From a virus: a stretch of DNA of 20,667 nucleotides. Where the stretch lies: positions 1 through 20,667 of the IMG/VR virus record IMGVR_UViG_3300042691_028870; one strand, 5' to 3'. The notes below the pieces were generated by a model that saw nothing but the letters and a program-made list of their open reading frames with translations, ran no database searches and was not told the DNA's origin. A program made the translations under genes and the position numbers. Below, in pieces: positions 1 through 7,083 of the stretch (positions are counted from its first letter, which is position 1; each line of letters starts with the position of its first letter).

Positions 1-2
1 AT

Positions 3-212
3 GGATATGTAAAAAATGAAGAAAGTTTTTTACAAGAACAAACTAAAATACGTTATTTGTTATCTAATAACAAATGTGTTATAACAAAAAAGTGTTTAAG
101 TAATCGCTTTTCTAATTTAATCTCAGTGTCAGTTGACGAAGTTCTCGACACTATTTTTTATCTTTTAGAAAATGATCGATGGAAAAATTTTACTAAACTT
201 TATTTAAAATGA
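3..212 (+). CDS. 3' end of an unidentified gene (partial)
   Basis: Frame 3 is open from the left edge to a TGA at 210-212 and encodes about 69 residues, ending in NDRWKNFTKLYLK. The TGA overlaps the ATG of the next gene in an ATGA arrangement, the usual sign of translational coupling in a phage operon, which supports it as a real gene end. The fragment is lysine/leucine rich with a helical-looking C-terminus (VDEVLDTIFYLLEN). I recognise no domain. From the neighbours it may belong to the same glycan-modification cassette, but that is inference only. The start lies outside the window. Confidence 0.6.
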   Translation, partial: GYVKNEESFLQEQTKIRYLLSNNKCVITKKCLSNRFSNLISVSVDEVLDTIFYLLENDRWKNFTKLYLK

Positions 213-1966
213 AAAATAAAACTGCAAAAATTGTAATGATGTCTATGTTTCGAAATGAAGCAAAGACTATTGGACGGATGTTACAGTCTTGTTATAAGTA
301 TATAGATTTCTGGGTATTACAAGACAATGGATCAACTGATGGCACTCCTGAAGTTGTCAATGAATTTTTTAAAGACAAAAATATTCCAGGTTTTATCTAC
401 AAAGTAGAAGAAGGTTGGGTCGGTTTCGGATGGAATAGAGATCATCTTGTGCAAGTTGTTCGACAGACCAGCCACGGATGCGACTGGATTTTAAAAATGG
501 ACTGTGATGAAATATTAGAAGTCGATGACGATTTTGATTGGACTTTGTTAAATCAGTTTGATGTTCAAGCTTTTCATATACCTGCAATTTCAGACGGAAT
601 TCTTTATCAAAGAGCATGGATGTATAATGCAAAATTGCCTTGGAGATTTAACCATGACGATGCTCATGAAACAAGTTATGTTGACATCGAAGGTATAGGT
701 GAAGGATTTCAACGCTATGATTTGCCTCAAAGTTTTAGACAAATAGGATTTTCAGACGGTCAAAGTTATGGTATAAGAACAAAGTATTTCACTGATGCGT
801 TAAAGCTAGAAGAAAGATTAGTTCGAGAAGAAACTATGTTAACTGATACGTATCATTTTTGGTATGTAGGAAAAAGTTATTATGATTGTTACAGAGGAGA
901 CTTTTATCCTTTAGGTCGTAAGCATTCTGAAGAATTTGCTAGACGAAGCATTTGGTATTTTGACGAATGGGTAAATGCAACACATAATTACGAAAAAACC
1001 GGTAAACCTGATAGAATTGACGAAATGGCATATTATGCCAAAATGTTAAATGGTCTTACTTGTCGTTTTTTAAATGATACTGAAAGAGCTATTGAATATT
1101 TGTATGAAGCAGGGACATTTGCACCTCGTCGTAACGAACATTTATTAAGACTAGCAGAAATTTTTTATCATGAAAAGAAATTTGATAAATTATTTGAAAT
1201 TACTTCGACACTAATTAACATCGACAGGACTAATCCTTTCCCCGAATACCATTTAATGATAGAACCGGGTGCTTATTATAATACAGGTGCAGAGCCTCAC
1301 ATATATCATCAGTTAGCTTTAGACAACATTGGAGCTCCTAAAGTTCAACAACCTATTAATACTGTTGTTACTACTAATAGTAATGATACAAATTTATTTT
1401 TTAAAGTGAATACAAATATGAAAAAACGTCTTTTTATTGTTGATAATTTTTATGATGACCCGGATGCAATTAGACAATTTGCTCTAAATTTAGAATTTGA
1501 GGCAGATATTCGTTGGTATAAGGGACTAAGGTCTACTTCAAAGTTCAAGCCTGCAGGTCTAAAAGAAGCATTCGAATCAATCATCGGTGAAAAAATTACT
1601 GTTTGGGATGAGCACCATTTTAACGGATGTTTTCAGATAACAACAGCTGATGATCCACAAGTATATCACCACGATGTTCAAAAGTGGGCAGCAATGATTT
1701 ATCTTTCTCCTAATGCTCCAATAGAGAGCGGAACACGATTACACAGATCAAAAATTTCCGGAGCAAGACATGCTCATGATGAAGGTATTGATCAAGCATT
1801 TTCCGGTGGATTTATTGATAGCACAAAGTTCGATACAGTTGACAATGCCGGCAATATCTATAATAGATTAGTTATTATGGATGCATTATTGATACACTCA
1901 GCTGGTCCTTATTTTGGTACTGATACCGGAACAGGCCGGTTAATACATTTATTCTTTTTTGATTAA
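209..1966 (+). CDS. Family-2 glycosyltransferase fused to a DUF6445-like 2OG-Fe(II) oxygenase
   Basis: This 585-aa two-enzyme protein starts with a GT2-type glycosyltransferase. Residues 8-50 have the nucleotide-sugar fold start (MFRNEAKTI, then QDNGSTDGT), and the metal/nucleotide DxD is D98-C-D100. Residues about 250-345 look helical and TPR-like (paired helices, RAIEYLYEAGTFAPRRNEH). Residues about 405-585 resemble the DUF6445 branch of the 2OG-Fe(II) oxygenases: VDNFYDDPDAIRQFA, then an HxD pair (H487, D489), a distal histidine (H563) and a 2-oxoglutarate-binding arginine (R577). Expected roles are sugar transfer and hydroxylation of a sugar or protein. The partner substrate is unknown; a virion surface glycan or host envelope glycan is likely. 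The start is ATG 209, overlapping the previous stop, and there is no clear Shine-Dalgarno, so translation is probably coupled. The GT call is firm; the oxygenase call rests on the spacing of the four catalytic residues. Confidence 0.85.
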   Translation: MKNKTAKIVMMSMFRNEAKTIGRMLQSCYKYIDFWVLQDNGSTDGTPEVVNEFFKDKNIPGFIYKVEEGWVGFGWNRDHLVQVVRQTSHGCDWILKMDCDEILEVDDDFDWTLLNQFDVQAFHIPAISDGILYQRAWMYNAKLPWRFNHDDAHETSYVDIEGIGEGFQRYDLPQSFRQIGFSDGQSYGIRTKYFTDALKLEERLVREETMLTDTYHFWYVGKSYYDCYRGDFYPLGRKHSEEFARRSIWYFDEWVNATHNYEKTGKPDRIDEMAYYAKMLNGLTCRFLNDTERAIEYLYEAGTFAPRRNEHLLRLAEIFYHEKKFDKLFEITSTLINIDRTNPFPEYHLMIEPGAYYNTGAEPHIYHQLALDNIGAPKVQQPINTVVTTNSNDTNLFFKVNTNMKKRLFIVDNFYDDPDAIRQFALNLEFEADIRWYKGLRSTSKFKPAGLKEAFESIIGEKITVWDEHHFNGCFQITTADDPQVYHHDVQKWAAMIYLSPNAPIESGTRLHRSKISGARHAHDEGIDQAFSGGFIDSTKFDTVDNAGNIYNRLVIMDALLIHSAGPYFGTDTGTGRLIHLFFFD

Positions 1967-1976
1967 AGGTTTAGTG

Positions 1977-2729
1977 TTGAGCAAAATTGCTATTTTTTAT
2001 ATGATTGGTCAATTCAACGACCAATGGGAAGATGAATGGTATAAAGATCAATTAAATCTTCTAACTAGTTCAGGATTGCATGACGAAATACAGTTTATAG
2101 ATATATTTGTAAAAGGAAAATCTCCTTTAAATTTTACATTGGATAAAACAAATAATATAACTTTTTTAGGCGACCTTGAAGAAGAAACTCCCATTAATAA
2201 AAAATTATATAGAGCATACATTTATATTCAACAAAGAATATGGAATTTTAGCCAAGCAAATCCTGACTATAAAATATTATTCTTTCATTCGTTAGGAATA
2301 TCGCACTCTAATTCAATTATAAAACATAGAAAATTTACTTGGAGAAAATATTTTGAAACTTTGTTGATTTCAAATTGGAAAGAATGTATAAATTTACTAG
2401 ACTATTATGATTGTGTGGGCACAGAATATGTTCCTAATGGAGTATATACTAACGGTGAAAATTTAACTTATTCACCTCACTATCAAGGATTTTTTTGGTG
2501 GGCAAATAGCAATTATATTAAAAAATTGAACCCTAATTACATGTATCAAAATATTCCTTGGCAACCTTTTTTGTGTGAATTGTGGATAGGTACTGGAAAT
2601 CCTAAAGCATACAGTTTTTTTAATAGTGCATTAAATCATTACGAATCAGAAATTAATCCTCCGATAGACGAAATCATGACTATTTGTCATGCACATTTAA
2701 ATCAATTAAGAAATAATACAACATTGTAA
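1977..2729 (+). CDS. Glycan-biosynthesis-like protein (probable glycosyltransferase-type, uncharacterised)
   Basis: The frame is open from TTG 1959, but the best start is TTG 1977 (about 250 aa): AAAGG at 1965-1969 lies 7 nt upstream, the spacing used before gp18 and gp19 here. GTG 1974 is the alternative, and no ATG occurs before 2001. The N-terminus SKIAIFYMIGQF is a buried beta strand of nucleotide-sugar-enzyme type. The middle and C-terminus carry DYYDCVGTEY, SPHYQGFFWWANSNYI and ELWIGTGNPKAY. I associate this aromatic-rich pattern, from memory, with unnamed proteins in polysaccharide loci and marine viruses. Placement between two glycosyltransferase fusions supports a glycan role. No DxD motif is obvious, so catalysis is not shown. 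It follows the preceding stop by about 10 nt. Confidence 0.6.
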   Translation: MSKIAIFYMIGQFNDQWEDEWYKDQLNLLTSSGLHDEIQFIDIFVKGKSPLNFTLDKTNNITFLGDLEEETPINKKLYRAYIYIQQRIWNFSQANPDYKILFFHSLGISHSNSIIKHRKFTWRKYFETLLISNWKECINLLDYYDCVGTEYVPNGVYTNGENLTYSPHYQGFFWWANSNYIKKLNPNYMYQNIPWQPFLCELWIGTGNPKAYSFFNSALNHYESEINPPIDEIMTICHAHLNQLRNNTTL

Positions 2730-2739
2730 AAGAGACAAA

Positions 2740-3999
2740 ATGAACTACAAATTTAGCATTATAACTCCAGAGCATAATATTAAAAATATGCCTTTTTTGT
2801 TAGAATTATACGAAAGTATAAAAGAACAAACTTATGAAAATTGGGAATGGATACTTTTCTTAAATGGAAAAATGACCAAAGCCCAGTTACCTAAAGAAAT
2901 TGTTAAAAATAAAAAAGTAGTAGTAATTGAAGATACTACCAATAATAACAATATAGGTTATTTAAAAAATAAAGCATTTTTTGCAGGAACGGGTGACATA
3001 TTAGTTGAAGCAGATCATGATGACATATTAGTTAACACCTGTTTAGAAAAATTAAACGAAGCATTTCAATCTGATGAAATTGGTTTTGTATATAGTGATA
3101 CTGCAACTTTGCATATGACTGAAGAATTCAGGCCATTTAATTCATTATATGGATGGTCGCATAAAACATTTAAATGGAAAGATAAAGAGTTAATTTCTAT
3201 GAATTCTTTCCCTCCTTCTAGTCATTCAGTAGGATATATTTGGTATGCACCCGATCATGTTAGATCTTGGAGGAAATCAATTTATCAAGAAATTGGAGGC
3301 CATAATGTCGAACTTTCAATATGTGATGATCATGAACTTATGATAAGAACATACCTCCATACAAAAATGCATTATATTCCTGAAGTTCTATATATCTATA
3401 GAATAACAGGAGAGAATACATGGCTTGAAAGAAATCAGGCAATTCAATTAAAAACCGTAGAGTTGTTTAACCAATATGCATTGAAATTAGCAGAAAAGGA
3501 TGCAGGTGATAGAGGATTATTAAAAGTAGATTTAGGTGGAGGTATTAATCCTTTGCCTGATTATCTTGTTATTGATCAAGCTAATGCACATATAAATTAC
3601 GATCTTAATAATGGTATTCCTTTACCTGATAATAGTGTTGGGGTATTAAATGCCAGCCATGTTATCGAACATTTAAAAGATCCTATAAAAACTATGAGAG
3701 AAATACATCGTGTATTAGCACACGGAGGATGGGCTTTTATTGAAGTCCCAAGCACCGACGGCCGTGGAGCTTTCCAAGATCCTACTCATGTCAGTTATTG
3801 GAATGAAAATAGTTTTCTATATTATACAGATGCATATCTAGCACAATTTATTAGAAATAAAGAAATTAGATTCCAAGAATTTAGAAGAGAAACTTGGTTT
3901 CCGAATGAATGGTTAAGAAATCTTAATGTTTGTGTTACAACTGCTTGGCTTGTAGCAGTTAAAGATGGTCCTAGACTACCGCATATATTAAAAATTTAA
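2740..3999 (+). CDS. Family-2 glycosyltransferase fused to a SAM-dependent methyltransferase
   Basis: This is a 419-aa bifunctional protein. Residues 1-235 form a GT2 domain: FSIITPEHN with QTYENWEWILFLNG, the DxD at D92-H-D94, and an acceptor-side CDDHEL around 195-200 where the catalytic acid of GT2 enzymes normally sits. Residues about 255-365 form a class I methyltransferase of the Methyltransf_11 type: the SAM loop VDLGGG (263-268), then ASHVIEHLKDP (305-315) and EIHRVLAHGGWAFIEVPS (321-338). The likely outcome is transfer of a sugar plus methylation of it, for example to cap a glycan chain. The start ATG lies 10 nt after the previous stop, in the same operon. Its stop overlaps the stop of the opposite-strand Nudix gene at 3996-3999. 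Substrate is unknown. Confidence 0.85.
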   Translation: MNYKFSIITPEHNIKNMPFLLELYESIKEQTYENWEWILFLNGKMTKAQLPKEIVKNKKVVVIEDTTNNNNIGYLKNKAFFAGTGDILVEADHDDILVNTCLEKLNEAFQSDEIGFVYSDTATLHMTEEFRPFNSLYGWSHKTFKWKDKELISMNSFPPSSHSVGYIWYAPDHVRSWRKSIYQEIGGHNVELSICDDHELMIRTYLHTKMHYIPEVLYIYRITGENTWLERNQAIQLKTVELFNQYALKLAEKDAGDRGLLKVDLGGGINPLPDYLVIDQANAHINYDLNNGIPLPDNSVGVLNASHVIEHLKDPIKTMREIHRVLAHGGWAFIEVPSTDGRGAFQDPTHVSYWNENSFLYYTDAYLAQFIRNKEIRFQEFRRETWFPNEWLRNLNVCVTTAWLVAVKDGPRLPHILKI

Positions 4000-4430
4000 T
4001 TAAAAAGTTCGCAAATAGTTTGAATTTTAATTCTGTTATTGTTTGATGTTAGTGTTTGTTTAAGACTTTGATGCAAAGGTTTTGGCCAATGATTAAGGTT
4101 ACACCAAGCATAACCAGAATGTTCTTGATTTAACACAGGTATAAATTCTTTATCGACTATAAGAACATATGTGTTATATTGAAAATTGTTATCTTTAGAT
4201 ATAAAAAATTCAAGAGGGATAATTTTTTTAATTTTAGGAGTTGCTCCTATTTCTTCAATTATCTCTCTATTTAAAGCGTCGATTAAAGTTAGATCTTGGG
4301 GTTCTTTTTTTCCACCTACAATGCTCCAAGATCCTAGTGTTTTATTTGAAGTTCTTTGAAGAAACAAAAATCTTTTAGTTTCTCTAGATAAAAATAATCC
4401 CCCACTGCAAATTATAGAATTAGTCTCCAT
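3996..4430 (-). CDS. Nudix hydrolase
   Basis: This 144-aa Nudix pyrophosphohydrolase cleaves a nucleoside diphosphate linked to another moiety (oxidised dNTP, nucleotide sugar, cap or similar). Residues 9-37 give the entry strands (SGGLFLSRETKRFLFLQR), followed by GG at 39-40 and the core box REIIEEIG (55-62) with the metal-binding glutamates. The box is slightly unusual: between the GGK start and the REIIEE helix the spacing is one residue longer than in MutT, and aspartate D46 stands where MutT has the first glutamate. It is the last gene of the minus-strand structural operon. Its ATG lies inside the last 19 nt of the upstream structural gene, with GAAGGAG about 16 nt before it, so translation is probably coupled. 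The substrate cannot be read from sequence. Confidence 0.88.
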   Translation of the reverse strand: METNSIICSGGLFLSRETKRFLFLQRTSNKTLGSWSIVGGKKEPQDLTLIDALNREIIEEIGATPKIKKIIPLEFFISKDNNFQYNTYVLIVDKEFIPVLNQEHSGYAWCNLNHWPKPLHQSLKQTLTSNNNRIKIQTICELFN

Positions 4431-5803
4431 AATTGTTTATCATACACTCCTTCAAAACTTTTACTCCAGGAACTTTCAGACCATTTGTATTGTATTCCTG
4501 TATATGAATTAGTTATATAAGTGGTTGTAGAAGTTTGGGTAGAATTGAACACTATTGTCCAATTAGTGCCGTTCCATTCTATAATATCATTTCCGTATGC
4601 TTGAAAATCTGTATTGTCTGAATTCTTCCATGCATCAGGACCATCATAATCAACAGTTCCAAATTGTTCATTTATATTGATGTTTTCTAAAATTAAATAT
4701 CTAGTTCCTGCTGTTTTATTAATAGGATTAAATGTCTCTGGGTTAACAATAGCATCAACAGTTCCTCTACCACTAATTATAGTATTAGAAGGAACGGTAT
4801 CAGCGTCAAAATTTAACATCATACGAGTTTCGTCATATGGGTCTAAACTTATATAAGCAACAATTTCGGTGTTATCGGGTTTTAACAATCGTAACTGACT
4901 TAGTCCTGCTCTAAATTTTCCAGGATACATATCTAAAAGTTTATACCAAGAACCTTTATTTTGCGGCAATGTAATATCAATATCTTCTTTAACACCGGTC
5001 TTTTTAATTAGAGTTGCAACATTATCTAATACCAATAAGTCAAAATTTCCTGGTGTAACTACAACTTTAGTACCAGACTCGTCAAAAAATTCAACTATAT
5101 TTGGATCAATAAATTCTGAACCAATAGTTCCCGGTGCAATAGCATGAACGTTAGCAATTATTTTTGTTATAATCCCTAATTTTTTAATTTTTGCTGGAGG
5201 AGTGATCCAAATTGGTGAAGTAAAAGTTAATGAAGTTATATCTATATCTTGTTCTAACCCCTGAGGAATAGCTCTACTACTAAATGTTTGTGCAGTTAAT
5301 TCTAATAAACTTAAACTAGTCCAATCTATATAATTGTCTGTTGTTTGTATTTCTAAACTAGGGTTAAATAAAACCGTAATTTGTTCCCATACTTGTAATT
5401 TTTGATCTAAGTTAGATGTCCAAACATCGGCGCTAAATGTTGCCAAATAGGGCGTAGGCATTAATCTTTCAACTGTATAATTTGCCCCTTGAGTGTTTAG
5501 ATATTCATTTCCTGCGCTATCAAATTCTCTTTCTCTAATTTGTAATTTACTTATAAATGTAGGGTCCTGCATTCTAGGACGATCAAATTGCAAATCTTTT
5601 ATATAACATGCAATAAAAGGAGCACTTGGTACAGTATTTTCAGAATTTTTCTTTAAAATTTGAGCAACTTGGCGATTCATATCACCATATCGAACAGGCA
5701 CTTGGACTAGTTGCCCTTTTGCATCTTTATAACTAAAGTTACTCATCACACGCATAAATTGCGTAAGATATCTTCTTACTTGTGCATCATAAAAATAATC
5801 TAT
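4412..5803 (-). CDS. Tail structural protein, T4 gp15-like (tail sheath stabiliser/completion type)
   Basis: The first ATG would be at 5755 (447 aa), but conserved-looking coding sequence continues upstream in frame as DYFYDAQVRRYLTQF. That matches the start typical of this family in marine T4-like phages and of T4 gp15, which begins with an FYN...RRYATL-type segment. The open frame reaches back only to a TGA at 5812-5810 and contains no ATG, GTG or TTG, so I place the start at ATA 5803 (463 aa). Motifs include VPVRYGDMNRQVA, YLNTQGANYTVERLMPTPY and DQKLQVWEQITVLFNPSLE, the last resembling the gp15 segment around QIVEQILPYFQPH. The C-terminal 80 residues hold a W-rich beta segment (NDIIEWNGTNWTI) also seen in other tail proteins here. 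It would bind at the head-proximal end of the tail. The assignment to gp15 specifically is moderate; the structural role is firmer. Confidence 0.7.
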   Translation of the reverse strand: MDYFYDAQVRRYLTQFMRVMSNFSYKDAKGQLVQVPVRYGDMNRQVAQILKKNSENTVPSAPFIACYIKDLQFDRPRMQDPTFISKLQIREREFDSAGNEYLNTQGANYTVERLMPTPYLATFSADVWTSNLDQKLQVWEQITVLFNPSLEIQTTDNYIDWTSLSLLELTAQTFSSRAIPQGLEQDIDITSLTFTSPIWITPPAKIKKLGIITKIIANVHAIAPGTIGSEFIDPNIVEFFDESGTKVVVTPGNFDLLVLDNVATLIKKTGVKEDIDITLPQNKGSWYKLLDMYPGKFRAGLSQLRLLKPDNTEIVAYISLDPYDETRMMLNFDADTVPSNTIISGRGTVDAIVNPETFNPINKTAGTRYLILENININEQFGTVDYDGPDAWKNSDNTDFQAYGNDIIEWNGTNWTIVFNSTQTSTTTYITNSYTGIQYKWSESSWSKSFEGVYDKQLWRLIL

Positions 5804-5810
5804 TTTATTT

Positions 5811-5829
5811 CAACAGGGTTAAACTGTTG
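5811..5829 (-). other. mRNA hairpin between Shine-Dalgarno and start of the gp15-like gene
   Basis: On the minus strand CAACAG (5829-5824) pairs with CTGTTG (5816-5811) around a 7-nt loop. GGAGG (5834-5830) is immediately upstream and AAATAAA plus the proposed ATA start (5803-5801) follow. Folding the hairpin out leaves exactly 7 nt between GGAGG and ATA. This resembles T4 gene 38, where a hairpin brings a distant Shine-Dalgarno close to the start. The pairing is seen in the sequence; the function is inferred. Confidence 0.5.
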
Positions 5830-5835
5830 CCTCCA

Positions 5836-7041
5836 TTAAACATCTGCTCGCGGTTTTAATGCTTTACTCAATGCTTGACGTTCTACAACAACTTCTCCAG
5901 CAATAGTTGCTGTATTGTTATTATTAATAAAGCTAGTTTTTTGTGTTTTTCTTACAGCATTACCTGCATGAACCCCTGATGTTACTTCATTATTTCCAAA
6001 ATTATTTAAAGTCATTCTTACATTATCTTCATACCTTAACCAATGTTTCCCGTCATATCTAAATAATCTATTCGGTAAGTAATCTGTTCTTAGATAAAAC
6101 TGTCCTGTAACAGGAGTAGTTGGAAAATTTATACCAAAGCCATACGGAGCTCCGTTGGGAGGAGTTCCATCTCCAGTTAAGTATCCAACATATAAATCTT
6201 TTGATGGACTTTGTAATATTATACTGGCGTCTAAACTATGATTATCAGTGCTAGCATCGTTATCGATATCGGAAGCATCAGCAGTGTCTACTAGACCGTC
6301 TTGATTTAATGGTAAAACAAACAAATGTTTTGTTTCGTATCCGCTAATAGGAGCATCTAAATTAGCTTGTTCTAATATTTGATTGTTTATATCAATACTT
6401 TGTTTATATGTTGATAACATATCTCTTAATGTGCTACCGTCACCTGCACCGGAATCACTATCAAAAATTTCTTTAAATTCTTGACTATCGACTAACGGAA
6501 CACATTTTGCTCTAAGCAAATGTGGATACCAAGTTGGGCTAAACCCAGTTGCTGGCCTTGTAACATCTTGTATTACATAAAATCTACGTAACGCAACTGT
6601 GCTATCATCGAGGGCATATTCGTCTTTTAAATGCGGTAGTTCTAAAACGTCACCGGACATGAGTTTACGACCTAACGCATCGACGCTACCTCGAAGATGA
6701 AACATTATCATTATTGTATCATTTTGAAGAAATATTCCAAACTGACTTAAATTAAAATCTAAATCTTGCATTTGATATATTCCTCGAATAACATAAACGT
6801 CCGGGTCATAGTGTCTATCTCTATTTTCCATAAATATTAGATCTTGAATACCTAATTCTGGAATAGGGTTAGTATTATTAGGAGTTGAAGGAGTGCTGTC
6901 ACCGTCAGAAGGATTTACTGGTCCGAGATACTTATGTATATAAACATCAGTACCGCCGACTTGAAATTGTTCGTTAATTACACGATCTAAAAAACGAAAA
7001 TCGTTTCCTTTCTCCGGTCTGTATAAGCTTAATCTTGGAAT
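5836..7041 (-). CDS. 14: Neck protein, T4 gp14-like
   Basis: The first ATG is at 6831 (331 aa), but 70 further in-frame residues precede it (PRLSLYRPEKGNDFRFLDRV, then VINEQFQVGGTDVYIHKYLG), with composition and continuity of real protein. The best start is ATT at 7041-7039: a strong AAAGGAG (7055-7049) sits 7 nt before it, an in-frame TAA is just upstream, and no ATG, GTG or TTG occurs between. That gives 401 aa. Shared features with gp14 are GDVLELPHL followed by a conserved beta segment (FYVIQDV, GFSPTWYPHLLRAKCVPL), resembling the T4 GDLIYFP...FEINWVEP region. The C-terminal part has a GQFYLRTDYLPNRLFRYDG motif like those in the sheath. It would form the portal-proximal neck with gp13, which is encoded divergently. 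It is first in its operon, behind the late box at 7062-7069. gp14 is the best match, from fold-like motifs, not close identity. Confidence 0.7.
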   Translation of the reverse strand: MPRLSLYRPEKGNDFRFLDRVINEQFQVGGTDVYIHKYLGPVNPSDGDSTPSTPNNTNPIPELGIQDLIFMENRDRHYDPDVYVIRGIYQMQDLDFNLSQFGIFLQNDTIMIMFHLRGSVDALGRKLMSGDVLELPHLKDEYALDDSTVALRRFYVIQDVTRPATGFSPTWYPHLLRAKCVPLVDSQEFKEIFDSDSGAGDGSTLRDMLSTYKQSIDINNQILEQANLDAPISGYETKHLFVLPLNQDGLVDTADASDIDNDASTDNHSLDASIILQSPSKDLYVGYLTGDGTPPNGAPYGFGINFPTTPVTGQFYLRTDYLPNRLFRYDGKHWLRYEDNVRMTLNNFGNNEVTSGVHAGNAVRKTQKTSFINNNNTATIAGEVVVERQALSKALKPRADV

Positions 7042-7061
7042 TTTTATTCTCCTTTATTGTA

Positions 7062-7069
7062 TATTTATT
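7062..7069 (-). promoter_or_regulatory. Late promoter box AATAAATA for the minus-strand neck/tail operon
   Basis: On the minus strand the box reads AATAAATA, one base from the T4 late consensus TATAAATA. By T4 geometry transcription starts about 6 nt past the box, near 7056, so the AAAGGAG at 7055-7049 would lie at the very 5' end of the mRNA. Confidence 0.6.
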
Positions 7070-7070
7070 G

Positions 7071-7078
7071 GATAAATA
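7071..7078 (+). promoter_or_regulatory. Late promoter box GATAAATA for gp13
   Basis: GATAAATA is followed by 5 nt and the ATG of gp13 at 7084. By T4 geometry +1 falls on the A of ATG, so the mRNA would be leaderless. The sequence GATAAATATCATT recurs before the gene at 18547. Confidence 0.65.
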
Positions 7079-7083
7079 TCATT

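Noticed and set aside
1959-1976. TTG 1959 as start of the second glycan gene
   Set aside because: It has no ribosome site before it and overlaps the end of the previous gene. AAAGG is correctly spaced for TTG 1977.
4000-4030. Bidirectional terminator between the convergent GT-methyltransferase and Nudix genes
   Set aside because: The stops overlap by 4 nt and no stable GC-containing stem with a T-run is visible on either strand.
5819-5836. Mini-ORF ATG GAG GCA ACA GTT TAA in the same frame as the gp15-like gene, as its true start by readthrough or bypassing
   Set aside because: Two in-frame stops (TAA 5821-5819 and TGA 5812-5810) lie before the conserved region, and I see no matching take-off and landing codons as in T4 gene 60. 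The hairpin-bridged ATA start is simpler. Reinitiation remains possible.
7057-7083. TTG 7057 as start of gp13, adding 9 residues
   Set aside because: The added residues are encoded by the promoter region itself, and the late box would make the mRNA start at about 7084.
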